Assembly (NCBI GenBank): GCA_023460795.1
Contig: JAEWPC010000035.1
Coordinates: 62,001 to 126,000 of the forward strand
Length of the DNA stretch: 64,000 bases
Reading direction: 5' to 3'
From: Bacillota bacterium
GTDB taxonomy: Bacteria > Bacillota > Bacilli > Paenibacillales > Paenibacillaceae
Shown here in pieces: positions 1-8,288 of this stretch. The notes under the pieces are model-generated. The model did no database searches. It was not told the DNA's origin and worked only from the letters and a program-made list of their open reading frames with translations. The stretch's first letter is position 1. Each line of letters begins with the position of its first letter. The position numbers and the translations under genes are program-made.

Positions 1-211
1 GAAGGAATTTCAAGCTCAAGGGTATGGGTCGAAGGCTTTAGAACTGTTCAATGAAGAGATGATAACAAGAGGAATAGAGAAGTATCGAATCGGCGTAATC
101 GCCGAGAATGCCCCTGCGCATAAGTTCTGGAGTAAACGCGGATTTGTCAGAGTCCATTCGACGATCAACAATGACGGCAAAGAAATCATCATTTACGAGA
201 AGAGGATATGA
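1..211 (+). CDS. GNAT family N-acetyltransferase, C-terminal fragment (cut by window start)
   Basis: The frame is open from the first base (first whole codon at position 2) to a TGA at 209-211, giving 69 residues. They contain the acetyl-CoA binding motif A pattern QGYGSKAL near residues 6-13 and the motif B pattern N-x-PAHKFWSKRGF near residues 40-50, both typical of the last half of GNAT acetyltransferases. The substrate cannot be told. The GTG of the next gene follows the stop codon directly, so the two are very likely co-translated. The start and N-terminal half lie outside the window. Confidence 0.8.
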   Translation, partial: KEFQAQGYGSKALELFNEEMITRGIEKYRIGVIAENAPAHKFWSKRGFVRVHSTINNDGKEIIIYEKRI

Positions 212-790
212 GTGAGTACCTACATCTATTTCGTCAGGCATGCCATCTCTCCGTTTTCATTGGATAACGAACGGAATAGAGGATTGTCGGAGCAGGGGAA
301 GAGAGACGCTATCCGTGTTGCGGAGATCTTGAAATCCGAAGGGATAGACGTGGTTTCTTCCAGTACATTCGCTCGCGCGATCGATACGGTTAGACCGTTA
401 GCAGACCTTCTGAATAAAGATATCTTTCAATACGAAGAGTTAGTCGAGCGACCAATCGCCAGTCTGAAAATAGAGATCGGAGAAGATGAGCTGCAGAGAG
501 CTATTGAACGGTCGTTCGCCGATATCGACTTCTGCTTGGAAGAAGGAGAGACGACCAGACAGGCTCAGGAAAGAGCCGTGCCGAGGATCAAGCAGCTGCT
601 CGCGGACTATGAAGGCAAGAAGATCGCCATCGGAACTCATGGGAATATGATGACGATCGTACTGAATTACTTAGACAAGAACTATGGTTATGAGTTTTGG
701 AGCCAAACGTCAAAGCCCGATATTTACAAGCTGGAATTCGAAGGCGAGCAATTAGTGAAAGTGGAACGACTATGGACTTCCGATCGATGA
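212..790 (+). CDS. Histidine phosphatase family protein (phosphoglycerate mutase-like)
   Basis: 192-residue cytoplasmic protein of the histidine phosphatase superfamily. The phospho-accepting His10 lies in FVRHA, and a second catalytic His143 lies in IGTHGNMM, as the family requires. Such proteins remove phosphate from small sugar phosphates, nucleotides or proteins; nothing here points to one substrate. The GTG start touches the stop codon of the upstream GNAT gene, and the end overlaps the next gene by 4 bp (ATGA). The first motif is RHA rather than the commoner RHG/RHA-E, seen in several distant branches of the family. Lower GC than most of the window, like its neighbours. Confidence 0.85.
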   Translation: MSTYIYFVRHAISPFSLDNERNRGLSEQGKRDAIRVAEILKSEGIDVVSSSTFARAIDTVRPLADLLNKDIFQYEELVERPIASLKIEIGEDELQRAIERSFADIDFCLEEGETTRQAQERAVPRIKQLLADYEGKKIAIGTHGNMMTIVLNYLDKNYGYEFWSQTSKPDIYKLEFEGEQLVKVERLWTSDR

Positions 791-1278
791 AGAAGATTTA
801 CATAATCGGAATTGTCGCTAGCGGTAAAACCACATTGGCGAGAAAGCTCTCAAGGCAATTGAACATCCCCTGGTACCAGCTGGACCGCATTGTTCATCCG
901 GTGGGAATGCCCAAGCGTTCGCCCGAGGAGCAGGTCGAGGTTATTCACGATATCGATTGGAGCGGGCAATGGATATTCGAAGGCACGGATAGACCCTCTT
1001 ACAGATGCTTACTGGAGATGGCAGATACCATCGTTGTTCTCGATCCTCCATTATGGAAGCGCAGGATTAGAATCTTCACCAGGTTTCTCAAACAACGTCT
1101 CGGGATCGAAGAGTGTAACTATAAACCAACCCTGAAGATGTTGAGATTGATGTATAAATGGACGCGGGATTTTGAGGAAACTAGGGCCGACTTCGAGGAA
1201 AGATTGGAACCGTTCATAAGCAAGGTCATTCGAGTAACGGACAGTCGAACTTTGAAGTTATGGAGGACAATTCTATGA
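787..1278 (+). CDS. P-loop kinase-like protein (FlaR/topology modulation protein family)
   Basis: 163 residues. A Walker A motif GIVASGKTT at residues 8-16 (Lys14) is followed by a sequence like that of proteins annotated as FlaR or DNA topology modulation protein, which are small adenylate-kinase-like P-loop NTPases. The conserved IPWYQLDRIVHP stretch near residues 27-38 fits that family. The start at ATG 787 gives a 4-bp ATGA overlap with the upstream stop; an upstream in-frame start at 697 would bury 30 codons in the previous gene and add non-conserved sequence. The end overlaps the next start by 4 bp. The biochemical substrate is unknown. Confidence 0.75.
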   Translation: MKKIYIIGIVASGKTTLARKLSRQLNIPWYQLDRIVHPVGMPKRSPEEQVEVIHDIDWSGQWIFEGTDRPSYRCLLEMADTIVVLDPPLWKRRIRIFTRFLKQRLGIEECNYKPTLKMLRLMYKWTRDFEETRADFEERLEPFISKVIRVTDSRTLKLWRTIL

Positions 1279-2003
1279 TTGAACTCACCATGCTAGGAAC
1301 AGGATGTGGCATCTCCAAGAAGTATGATAACAACAACGCTCTATTTAACCTGAATGGTTACAAGTTGTTAGTGGACTGCGGCGCTACGGCTCATCGGTCG
1401 CTTCATGCTCTAGGAATGGCTTGGCAGAATGACGTAGATGGAATACTCATCACTCATATTCATGCCGATCATATTGGCGGACTTGAAGAAGTAGCGCTTA
1501 GCGGGATGTACAATTACAACAGAAGAATTGATCTGTTCATGGCTCGGGATCTTGTCGTTCCGCTCTGGGAGCATAGTCTCAAAGGCGGAGTCGGCGATCC
1601 CGTGCACGATAAGCTGTCCGATTTTTTTAATGTAAAGGAACTTGATGATACGCCGTTCGAGATTAATGGGATAGAACTGCAATTGATTGAAACCGTGCAC
1701 ATCCCAGGTAGAAAGAGTTATTCCCTGCTGATTGACGAATTTTACTATAGCTCCGATGCCCAGTTTGATGAAGGACTATTGAAGGCTATCAGGGAAAGAG
1801 TAAAGCTGATTTTTCACGACTGCTTAATGGATAAGTCGCCTGTTCATGCCTCTCTATCCGATCTGTTAACGTTAGCCGACGAAATACAAGAGAAGACGTG
1901 GATTATGCACTATTCGGATGATCTTGATCAATATCGGGAGAGCAACAGACTGGGGAAGCTTAATGTACTAGAGCAGCATAGGACTTATCGGTTGAAAGAT
2001 TAA
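1275..2003 (+). CDS. MBL-fold metallohydrolase
   Basis: 242-residue metallo-beta-lactamase-fold hydrolase. The zinc-binding HIHADH motif is at residues 61-66, and later His and Asp residues (IFHDC, WIMHYSDD near the C-terminus) complete the usual metal site. The N-terminal MIELTMLGTGCGIS pattern resembles RNase Z/lactonase-like members. ATG 1275 was chosen because TGGAGG ends 8 bases upstream, inside the previous gene, and gives an ATGA overlap with its stop. Fourth gene of a compact rightward operon. The substrate (phosphodiester, lactone or other) is not visible. Confidence 0.85.
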   Translation: MIELTMLGTGCGISKKYDNNNALFNLNGYKLLVDCGATAHRSLHALGMAWQNDVDGILITHIHADHIGGLEEVALSGMYNYNRRIDLFMARDLVVPLWEHSLKGGVGDPVHDKLSDFFNVKELDDTPFEINGIELQLIETVHIPGRKSYSLLIDEFYYSSDAQFDEGLLKAIRERVKLIFHDCLMDKSPVHASLSDLLTLADEIQEKTWIMHYSDDLDQYRESNRLGKLNVLEQHRTYRLKD

Positions 2004-2029
2004 TCGAATGCGATCTTGGGAGCTGTATC

Positions 2030-2530
2030 ATGAAGAAATCTAGACCTTCAGCTTGTCTACTATTGCTTACTATCGTGGTTGCGTGCAGTGCTTGTTCTAA
2101 GAATGATGCCGAACCGAACATGAAAGAAGATACAGAAGAAGGGGCAATGCTTGAACGTATAGACCACAATCAAGTTCCAGTCGTGGATTTGGATAAATCA
2201 GTAGATTGGTATGTAAATCTATTGGGATTTAAATTAGTCGATAGACCCAACGACGATTTAGCCGTATTATCGCTCGCTTCCGGATCGACGCTGCTGCTGT
2301 GGAAATCAAGCGACGAGACGCGGGCCCATTTCGTGAAGAACGGCGAGACGACGCCTGTTATCTTTTTCGAAACGAAAGATATTGAGAAATTACAAGAACG
2401 ATTGATTAATCATGATGTAGAGATTGCTAGCTTCACGGACGAAGGATTCGCCAAGTTCATGAGATTCTATGATATCAACGGGAATATGTTCGGGGTTACA
2501 GAGAATGCAGGTGACAAGGGTGGCTCATAG
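2030..2530 (+). CDS. VOC/glyoxalase-fold protein with lipoprotein signal
   Basis: 166 residues. Residues 1-20 form a basic N-terminus plus hydrophobic stretch ending in VVACSAC, which fits a type II signal peptide (lipobox VVAC or CSAC), followed by an acidic linker. Residues about 42-160 match the vicinal oxygen chelate fold: IDHNQVPVVDLDKSVDWY at the start, and a late FYDINGNMFGV strand like the one that carries the last metal ligand. VOC proteins bind metals or small ligands (glyoxalase I, dioxygenases, bleomycin-type resistance). An exported, lipid-anchored VOC protein is unusual. GGGAGC lies 6 bases before ATG. Confidence 0.75.
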   Translation: MKKSRPSACLLLLTIVVACSACSKNDAEPNMKEDTEEGAMLERIDHNQVPVVDLDKSVDWYVNLLGFKLVDRPNDDLAVLSLASGSTLLLWKSSDETRAHFVKNGETTPVIFFETKDIEKLQERLINHDVEIASFTDEGFAKFMRFYDINGNMFGVTENAGDKGGS

Positions 2531-3207
2531 TGGATAGAAGACTTTGGAGTGACAATCATAAAAGGCTAACGGACATAATCCTCAAGCCACTCGAACATCA
2601 CGCGGCGGTTGAACTATTTTTGAGCCAGCATAGTCTTCTACACGCATCCGAGATGAGCCATTCAGCTATCGCAACGCTTGAAGACGAGCTGTTCAGTGAC
2701 TTGAGGGAGGATACGATTCGTAAGTATCCCGTTAAAGCCCCAGACACGAGGAACTCTATCGCTTGGCATATCTGGCACATGACCCGGATCGAAGATATGA
2801 CCATGAACGTGCTCGTGCATCATGATCGGCAAGTGTTCCACGCGGGAGAATGGCACAAGCAACTGAAAGTTGGATTTCCTCATTCGGGCAATGAGATGCC
2901 TGAAGAGGATATCGCTTATTTAAGCGCTACTATCGATATTCCAGCTTTATTGGCTTATCGAATGGAGGTCGGACGCAAAACCCGCGAAGTCGTATCAAGT
3001 CTTCACCCAGGCGATTTTAAACGTAAGGTTGAGACGGATAGAATACGAGCTCTTACCGAACAAGAGGCCGTCAGAGAAGATGCTTCATGGTTGCTCGAGT
3101 ATTGGGGGAAAAAGACCTTCGCTGGATTAATCCTGATGCCTGCGACTCGACATCTGTTCGTACACTTGAATAAGTCCATCCGGATCAAGCAAAGATTGCA
3201 AAAGTAA
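2530..3207 (+). CDS. DinB/YfiT-type four-helix-bundle protein
   Basis: 225 residues from GTG 2530, which overlaps the upstream TAG by one base; AAGGGTGG lies just upstream. The pattern WHIWHMTRIED around residues 78-88 and a C-terminal ATRHLFVHLN supply histidines spaced like the metal-binding triad of DinB/YfiT-like proteins. These are often thiol-dependent transferases or damage-inducible proteins of unknown reaction, and are unrelated to DinB DNA polymerase. Last gene of the rightward operon, ending in the bidirectional terminator just downstream. Confidence 0.75.
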   Translation: MDRRLWSDNHKRLTDIILKPLEHHAAVELFLSQHSLLHASEMSHSAIATLEDELFSDLREDTIRKYPVKAPDTRNSIAWHIWHMTRIEDMTMNVLVHHDRQVFHAGEWHKQLKVGFPHSGNEMPEEDIAYLSATIDIPALLAYRMEVGRKTREVVSSLHPGDFKRKVETDRIRALTEQEAVREDASWLLEYWGKKTFAGLILMPATRHLFVHLNKSIRIKQRLQK

Positions 3208-3218
3208 TGCGAATAGAG

Positions 3219-3259
3219 ATCGCCCTCCCCCTGGCCAAGAAGGCCAAGAGGAGGGCGAT
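3219..3259. terminator. Bidirectional hairpin between convergent operons
   Basis: Perfect 10-bp arms ATCGCCCTCC (3219-3228) and GGAGGGCGAT (3250-3259), with an inner TGGCC/GGCCA stem. T-rich sequence follows on the + side. It sits between the convergent genes ending at 3207 and 3282, so it probably serves both. Confidence 0.75.
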
Positions 3260-3281
3260 TGTTGTCTGCAAGCTTGCGAGA

Positions 3282-4223
3282 TTACGCGGCCACGTCCCGT
3301 TTCGTGAACGCGAGCCAGGATACCAGGTTGAACACGATATAGTAGGCGGCCAGCACCGCGATGGAGAAGCCGATCGTCATTCCTTCTTGGTACGGCTGAC
3401 CGTCCAGATACTGCGACAAGTCCAGATTAGCAAACAACAAGTACTTGCTCCAAGCGTACGGGTGGAAAATCTCCAGCATGAGCATACCCGCGAACAACAG
3501 GAAGATCGAGAAGCCGATCGCCATCGCGCTGCTGCGGAACGCGGACGAGATCATGAACGCCAGCGTCACGAACATAATCGTGGATACGCCGTTCAGCAGA
3601 TACGTCTGCCATAGATGGCCGAACATGTTGTGCTCCTTGACGACGCCGTGCGAATCGGCGGTCAAGTAAGGGAGCCCGGTGGAATCGAACTGATAGAGGA
3701 TGCCGTTAACGATCAGCGACACCACGAACAGGATAACGAGCAGCAGCAAGCCGAACATAATCATGGAAAGGTACTTGGATATGAGTATCTTCAGTCGGCT
3801 GGCCGGCCGGATGAGCAGCAGCTTGATCGTACCGGTCGAGAATTCGCCGGCTAAGCTGTCTCCGGCGATGATTACCGTGAACAACGTGATCAGCATGACG
3901 AGCGTCGCGGCCCCGTTAATGCCGCTCCACATCGTTCCGTCCTCGGGAGCAATATCGTGCTCGAGCCGATACTTGCTAATCGCGAGTTGCTCTTGTGCCC
4001 AACTCTTATTGTCCTCGTCCATTTTCGAATCCGAGAGCATTTTCTCGTAATGAGCGACATCCGCGGTAACCTTTGTCTGCCATGGCGTATCCGCTTCTTT
4101 TCGGTCGTAATACCAGTCGAAAAAGCTAGCGATGATCACGATGGCGATCATGCCGCCGATCATGGCCCATGTGCGGTAACGACGATACACTTTCATATTC
4201 TCGTTCGCGATAAGATTAACCAA
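3282..4223 (-). CDS. ABC-2 type transporter permease
   Basis: 313-residue membrane protein. After a basic N-terminus comes one hydrophobic helix (WAMIGGMIAIVIIASFF), a long hydrophilic loop of about 85 residues, and then about five more membrane segments, the usual plan of ABC-2 permeases. The motif AGEFSTGTIKLLLIRP, located after the second helix, is a strong family signature (export of antibiotics, peptides or lipids). It overlaps the upstream ATPase gene by 8 bp, so the two form one exporter. Substrate unknown. Last gene of the leftward operon that starts with the GntR regulator. Confidence 0.88.
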   Translation of the reverse strand: MVNLIANENMKVYRRYRTWAMIGGMIAIVIIASFFDWYYDRKEADTPWQTKVTADVAHYEKMLSDSKMDEDNKSWAQEQLAISKYRLEHDIAPEDGTMWSGINGAATLVMLITLFTVIIAGDSLAGEFSTGTIKLLLIRPASRLKILISKYLSMIMFGLLLLVILFVVSLIVNGILYQFDSTGLPYLTADSHGVVKEHNMFGHLWQTYLLNGVSTIMFVTLAFMISSAFRSSAMAIGFSIFLLFAGMLMLEIFHPYAWSKYLLFANLDLSQYLDGQPYQEGMTIGFSIAVLAAYYIVFNLVSWLAFTKRDVAA

Positions 4224-5145
4224 CGCGCTCGCCTCCCGTCATTTCCAAGAATCGATCCTCGAGCGACTGCCGCACCGCGCGGGCGCCGTACACGTCGACG
4301 TCGTTCTTAATTAAGTAAGATAAAATTTCCGGAATCCGCTCGCGACCCGTCACGACTTCGAGTCCTTCCGGAACCGCCTTCGCGTCTTCGACGCCGTTCA
4401 TCGCGCGGATGTCCGCGACTGCGAGGGCGTCCGCCGACGCTTCGATCAAGTACGTCTGCGCTTTGTCGTTGCCTCCGACGAACTCTTCGACGCCTTTCAC
4501 GTCGATGAGCTTGCCGCGTTGCAGAATCGCGATCCGGTCGCACATCAGCTCCATCTCCGACAGCAAGTGGCTTGATACGATGACGGTAATGCCTTCCTCG
4601 CGGGTGAGATACCGCAAGTAGTCGCGGAGCTCGCGAATGCCCGCCGGATCGAGACCGTTCGTCGGTTCGTCGAGAATGAGCAGCGACGGCTTGTGCAGCA
4701 TCGCTTGGGCGACGCCGAGCCGCTGGCGCATGCCGAGCGAATACTTCTTCACCTTGTCATGGATGCGGTCCTCCAGCTTCACGAGCTTGACGACTTCGTC
4801 GATCCGCTCCTTGGTGACACCCGGCACCATTCGCGCGTAGTGAACCAAGTTGCGGTATCCGCTGAGGAATTTGTACATCTCGGGATTTTCCACGATCGCG
4901 CCGACATGGCCAATCGCTTGTTCGAAATCGGATTTGATGCTTTTTCCTTTAATGAGAATTTCGCCTTGCGTAATCTTCATTAGGCCGACCATCATGCGGA
5001 TCGTCGTGGTCTTCCCGGCGCCGTTCGGCCCTAGGAAGCCGAAAATTTCCCCTTTAGGTACGTCGAACGTCAGATTATCGATAATCGTCGTCTTGCCGAT
5101 TCGCTTCGTGACGTTGCGTAAGCTTACGACTGCTTCTTGACTCAT
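4216..5145 (-). CDS. ABC transporter ATP-binding protein (DrrA/CcmA type)
   Basis: 309 residues. Walker A GPNGAGKTT at residues 39-47, signature YSLGMRQRLGVAQAM, Walker B LLILDEPTNGLDP and the switch histidine in VIVSSHLL are all intact. A C-terminal extension of about 90 residues follows, as in DrrA-like exporters of drugs or peptides. It pairs with the overlapping downstream permease at 3282-4223. Located in the plasma-membrane complex on the cytoplasmic side. It lies 18 bp after the DUF4097 gene and is likely in the same transcript. Confidence 0.9.
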   Translation of the reverse strand: MSQEAVVSLRNVTKRIGKTTIIDNLTFDVPKGEIFGFLGPNGAGKTTTIRMMVGLMKITQGEILIKGKSIKSDFEQAIGHVGAIVENPEMYKFLSGYRNLVHYARMVPGVTKERIDEVVKLVKLEDRIHDKVKKYSLGMRQRLGVAQAMLHKPSLLILDEPTNGLDPAGIRELRDYLRYLTREEGITVIVSSHLLSEMELMCDRIAILQRGKLIDVKGVEEFVGGNDKAQTYLIEASADALAVADIRAMNGVEDAKAVPEGLEVVTGRERIPEILSYLIKNDVDVYGARAVRQSLEDRFLEMTGGERVG

Positions 5146-5163
5146 GGCTTTGCCCTCCCGTTA

Positions 5164-6249
5164 TTATTCTTTGGCATAGATGACGATGTTGCCGTTTTCC
5201 GAAGTCACATGAACTTGCCACTTTCCATCGTCGATGGTACCTTGCAGCGAGAAGTCGCCTTTGCGCTCGCTCTCGATCGGGAACGGCAGTGTCGTGCGGA
5301 AGCGTCCTCCGGCCGTTGCCGCGTTCAGTCTGTATCCCGAACCGGCAGGCAGTATCACGCTCGTCTTCCCATTGTCGGCCGTAACCCGAATATCGCCGCG
5401 AACGTCTTCCAATTGGAGATCTCCGTTACGGCTGGTGAGCTCGACGGCACCGTTAATATCCCACATGTAGACGGGTCCACCTTTGGTTTCCCCGCTGACG
5501 GTGCCCGTGACGCTTCTAAGGAAGTTGCGACCTGAATGATTGTCGATCGCGACGTCGCCTTGAACGTCGATCAAGTTTGCGTCCGCGGAGCGGTTGACCA
5601 GTTTGACGTCGCCCGTTATGCCGGATAGGTAGATGTTCCCGTAATCCGAAGTCGCGGCGACGCTGCCTTGGACGTCGACGATTTCGAGCAATTCGCCGAT
5701 CGCCATGGCCGTCGCGTCGCCGACCGTTCCTTTGATACGTACGGTCGCGTTCTCGCTTTCGACTCGCACGTTCATGCCGTCCGGCACGAGCAGCACGTAG
5801 TCGATGGTCGTTTGATCGTTCCAGTCGACGCGTTTGCCGTCCACGGAAGCCTTCAGCGTAAGGCGGCCATCCTGGACGTCTTGATCGATCTGGACGGCAT
5901 CGCGTTTGCGATTGGCGCGATCCTCGTCCCGAGCGGTCGCCGTAATCGTATAACGCAAGCGGACCGTGGCGTCCTCCGAGCGACTGACCGTGATCCGTCC
6001 TTCTACGACGCTGGCTAATGACACTTCCGCGAGGTTATCCCGAGGGATCGCCAGTTCCTTCTCGGCCGTAGCGACGGCTTCGCGCCGCGAAGCGTCGCGC
6101 GCATCCGTCTTTCGCTCGTTCAAGAACGGCTTGCCGAATTGCTCGAACGGCTCCGCTTTACTCTTCCAGATGTCGGCGATCATGAGGCAGAATAGCGCCG
6201 CGACGGAGAGGAGGAGAAGCGTTCTTTTCTTGCGAAACATGCGGCTCAC
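5164..6249 (-). CDS. DUF4097-family beta-strand repeat protein, membrane-anchored
   Basis: About 361 residues. A basic start (MFRKKRT) and one hydrophobic segment (LLLLSVAALFCLMIADIW) anchor or export it. The rest is a series of short alternating beta strands of the DUF4097/adhesin-like type (for instance LEIVDVQGSVAATSDYGNI, LQLEDVRGDIRVTADNGKT), predicted to form a right-handed beta solenoid. DUF4097 genes often sit beside PspC, ABC-2 or YtrA-type systems and are thought to act in envelope stress. GTG 6249 was chosen: AAGGAGG is 7 bases upstream and the start overlaps the previous stop by 4 bp. ATG 6240 is an alternative. Confidence 0.75.
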   Translation of the reverse strand: MSRMFRKKRTLLLLSVAALFCLMIADIWKSKAEPFEQFGKPFLNERKTDARDASRREAVATAEKELAIPRDNLAEVSLASVVEGRITVSRSEDATVRLRYTITATARDEDRANRKRDAVQIDQDVQDGRLTLKASVDGKRVDWNDQTTIDYVLLVPDGMNVRVESENATVRIKGTVGDATAMAIGELLEIVDVQGSVAATSDYGNIYLSGITGDVKLVNRSADANLIDVQGDVAIDNHSGRNFLRSVTGTVSGETKGGPVYMWDINGAVELTSRNGDLQLEDVRGDIRVTADNGKTSVILPAGSGYRLNAATAGGRFRTTLPFPIESERKGDFSLQGTIDDGKWQVHVTSENGNIVIYAKE

Positions 6250-6989
6250 ACCTCCACCTCCTTCTCGAAGATATAACCGTTCAGCCACGCCAACGCCGCG
6301 CCGAGTAACGCAAGACCGATGAACGGACCCGAGTTGAAGTACACCATATCAAGCTCGTTTCCTCCGAATATGATCTCCGGCGTCCACCGCAGGGCGTCCG
6401 ACAGCAGCGGGTTGATCCGCAGGATCAGCCATAGCGCCGCGAAGAAAGAGGCGAACACCACGAGCCACTTGAATCTGGCGACCAACTGCCCGCACAGGAA
6501 TGCGAATTGGACGACGATGATGAACAGCGCGACGAAGAACAAATACATCCATAGCGAGTTTGCCGCCAAGCTGAAGAGCGTAGGGAATGCGTCTACGGCT
6601 TGATCGTCCGCGTTGAGCTCCCGCCATTGGGACGGAAGCAGCGTCGCGGCGAAACTGCCGGCGATCCACGCGCTCGTCGCAACGAGCAGAGCCAGCGAAG
6701 CGGAGAGCTTCGCAGCCAACACCTTCCACCCGCGAACGGGAAGAGACAGCAATAGATAAACCGAGTTCGATCTCCACTCGGAGTGAAGCTGGTAATATCC
6801 CATACCGACCGCGAGCGCTCCCGCGAACAGGTAAGGGAGGAGCAAGGTGAACGCGGGGATGAGATTCTGGTCCCAATCGTCCTTCTTGTACAGGAAGAGC
6901 AGGTGCAGCAGCAGTACGGCCGCGCAGAACACGACGTATAGCGGCAGCGAGGCGCGTACCTCTTTCAGGAACAATTTGCGAAATGCCAT
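6246..6989 (-). CDS. ABC transporter permease (YtrC/YtrD-like)
   Basis: 247 residues with about six hydrophobic segments. A short cytoplasmic N-terminus (MAFRKLFLKEVRASLP) leads into the first helix; the motif HSEWRSNSVYLLLSLPVRGWKVLAAKL after the second pair of helices matches the conserved ABC-2 loop (E-W-R...LPV...K). Its start is one base after the stop of the ATPase gene at 6990, so the two form a second exporter in this operon. Substrate unknown; in Bacillus the related Ytr system responds to cell-wall antibiotics, which is family knowledge rather than something seen here. Confidence 0.82.
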   Translation of the reverse strand: MAFRKLFLKEVRASLPLYVVFCAAVLLLHLLFLYKKDDWDQNLIPAFTLLLPYLFAGALAVGMGYYQLHSEWRSNSVYLLLSLPVRGWKVLAAKLSASLALLVATSAWIAGSFAATLLPSQWRELNADDQAVDAFPTLFSLAANSLWMYLFFVALFIIVVQFAFLCGQLVARFKWLVVFASFFAALWLILRINPLLSDALRWTPEIIFGGNELDMVYFNSGPFIGLALLGAALAWLNGYIFEKEVEV

Positions 6990-7712
6990 CTACGCGTACA
7001 CCTTCTCCCATATGTTCTCGAGCGAACAGCCGTATTCCGACCGCAGATTGTCCGCCGTATCGTGAATGTGCACGCACCCGTCCCGCAGGAAAATAACGTC
7101 GTCCAGCATCGGCTCCGAGTCTTTCACGGAATGCGTGGAGAGCACGATCGTCTGTTCATCCGTCCGAAACTCGCGGATAATCGAGCGGATGATCGCGGAG
7201 CGCGACGACGGATCGATGCCCGAGAACGGTTCGTCAAGCAGCACGAGAGGCACGTTGCGCGACAGCGCCGCTATCAGCTTCAGCCGGGCGCGCATCCCCT
7301 TGGACAGATTGCGTACTTTCTGTTTCGGGTCAAGCTCCATCGCGTCCAGCATTTGCGCGGCTTTGTCCGCTTCCCAATCGCGATAGAACGAAGCGACGAA
7401 GCTGAGCGTTTCCTTGACCGTCATCCAGTTATAGAGATGATCGATCTCGGGCAAGTACGCGATGTGCGCCTTGTTGCGAACGTCGGGCTCGCGTCCGTTC
7501 ACGCGGATCTGGCCGGAGGTCGGATAGATGAGCCCGGCGAGCATCTTCAGCAGCGTCGACTTGCCGCTGCCGTTCGGACCGAGCAGGCCGACGATGGTAC
7601 CTTGCTTGATCCGGAGGTCGATGCCTCGGAGGGCATGCTTCAGCAAATACCGTTTATGCACTCCCGTCAACTCGATAATGTTCGGTTGCATATGTTCCGT
7701 AACGTCGGTCAT
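6990..7712 (-). CDS. ABC transporter ATP-binding protein (YtrB-like)
   Basis: 240 residues. Walker A GPNGSGKST at residues 45-53, signature LSKGMRARLKLIAAL, Walker B LVLLDEPFSGIDP and switch His in VLSTHSVKD are all present. The degenerate signature (SKGM rather than SGGQ) and the order regulator-ATPase-permease match the YtrABC type of GntR-linked transporter. The gene starts 3 bp after the GntR stop, so translation is probably coupled. It energises the permease at 6246-6989. Confidence 0.88.
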   Translation of the reverse strand: MTDVTEHMQPNIIELTGVHKRYLLKHALRGIDLRIKQGTIVGLLGPNGSGKSTLLKMLAGLIYPTSGQIRVNGREPDVRNKAHIAYLPEIDHLYNWMTVKETLSFVASFYRDWEADKAAQMLDAMELDPKQKVRNLSKGMRARLKLIAALSRNVPLVLLDEPFSGIDPSSRSAIIRSIIREFRTDEQTIVLSTHSVKDSEPMLDDVIFLRDGCVHIHDTADNLRSEYGCSLENIWEKVYA

Positions 7713-7715
7713 CGT

Positions 7716-8087
7716 CTATCCCTCCTCCTTGTATAGCTGTCCGCGCAACAGGCGCTCGGTCTCGTCCGGCGCGATGCCGAGCTCGCGCATCTCCTCGATG
7801 AATTGCCGAATCGCGGCTTGAGCCATTTCCGTTCGAATATTTTGCAGCAGCGCCGGATCGTTCCGGATGAACGTACCTTGGCCGCGGAGCGTCTCGGTCA
7901 GTCCTTCGCGCTCCATCTCTTGGTACGCACGCTGTACCGTATTCGGGTTTACTTGAGACATTTGCGCCCTCTCCTTGTGCGAAGGGATTTTGTCGCCGGG
8001 CGAAAGCTCGCCTCTGGCGAGCGCCTTCTTGACCTCGTCGACCATCTGCTGATAGATCGGTTTGGGACTGTCGAAGTTCAGCTGCAC
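7716..8087 (-). CDS. GntR family transcriptional regulator, YtrA subfamily
   Basis: 123 residues. The N-terminal winged helix (residues about 8-75: PIYQQMVDEVKKALARGEL, then SQVNPNTVQRAYQEMEREGL) is a standard GntR DNA-binding domain. The C-terminal part is only about 50 residues, as in the YtrA subfamily, which lacks a large ligand domain and controls neighbouring ABC exporters. First gene of the leftward operon, and its promoter carries two matching palindromes (8115-8140), so autorepression is likely. A strong GGAGGATC site lies 5-8 bases before the ATG. Confidence 0.9.
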   Translation of the reverse strand: MQLNFDSPKPIYQQMVDEVKKALARGELSPGDKIPSHKERAQMSQVNPNTVQRAYQEMEREGLTETLRGQGTFIRNDPALLQNIRTEMAQAAIRQFIEEMRELGIAPDETERLLRGQLYKEEG

Positions 8088-8114
8088 GTACGATCCTCCT
8101 TCTCGACCGCGAAC

Positions 8115-8172
8115 CAGTGCACTATTTGACTAGTGCACTATAAACATTATTTGCATTTCCGTCCGTTGTCAA
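8115..8172 (-). promoter_or_regulatory. Promoter of the GntR/ABC operon with twin operator palindromes
   Basis: On the minus strand TTGACA (8172-8167) and TAATGT (8149-8144) are 17 bases apart, a near-ideal sigma-A promoter. Downstream of the -10 are two copies of a GTGCAC palindrome, TAGTGCACTA (8140-8131) and TAGTGCACTG (8124-8115), with centres 16 bp apart, placed to block transcription. They are the probable YtrA-type repressor sites. Confidence 0.82.
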
Positions 8173-8288
8173 TCTATTTTTCCGAACAACCAAATAGATA
8201 GAGGTGAGAACAAGGGATTTGTCGAATAGTGTCGAATATAAAAGGAAGCGATCTTTACGGCATTCCCACACATCAGGAGGCAATCATC

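Noticed and set aside
697..786. Longer start for the P-loop protein
   Set aside because: It overlaps the previous gene by 94 bp and adds sequence unlike the family; ATG 787 gives a typical ATGA overlap.
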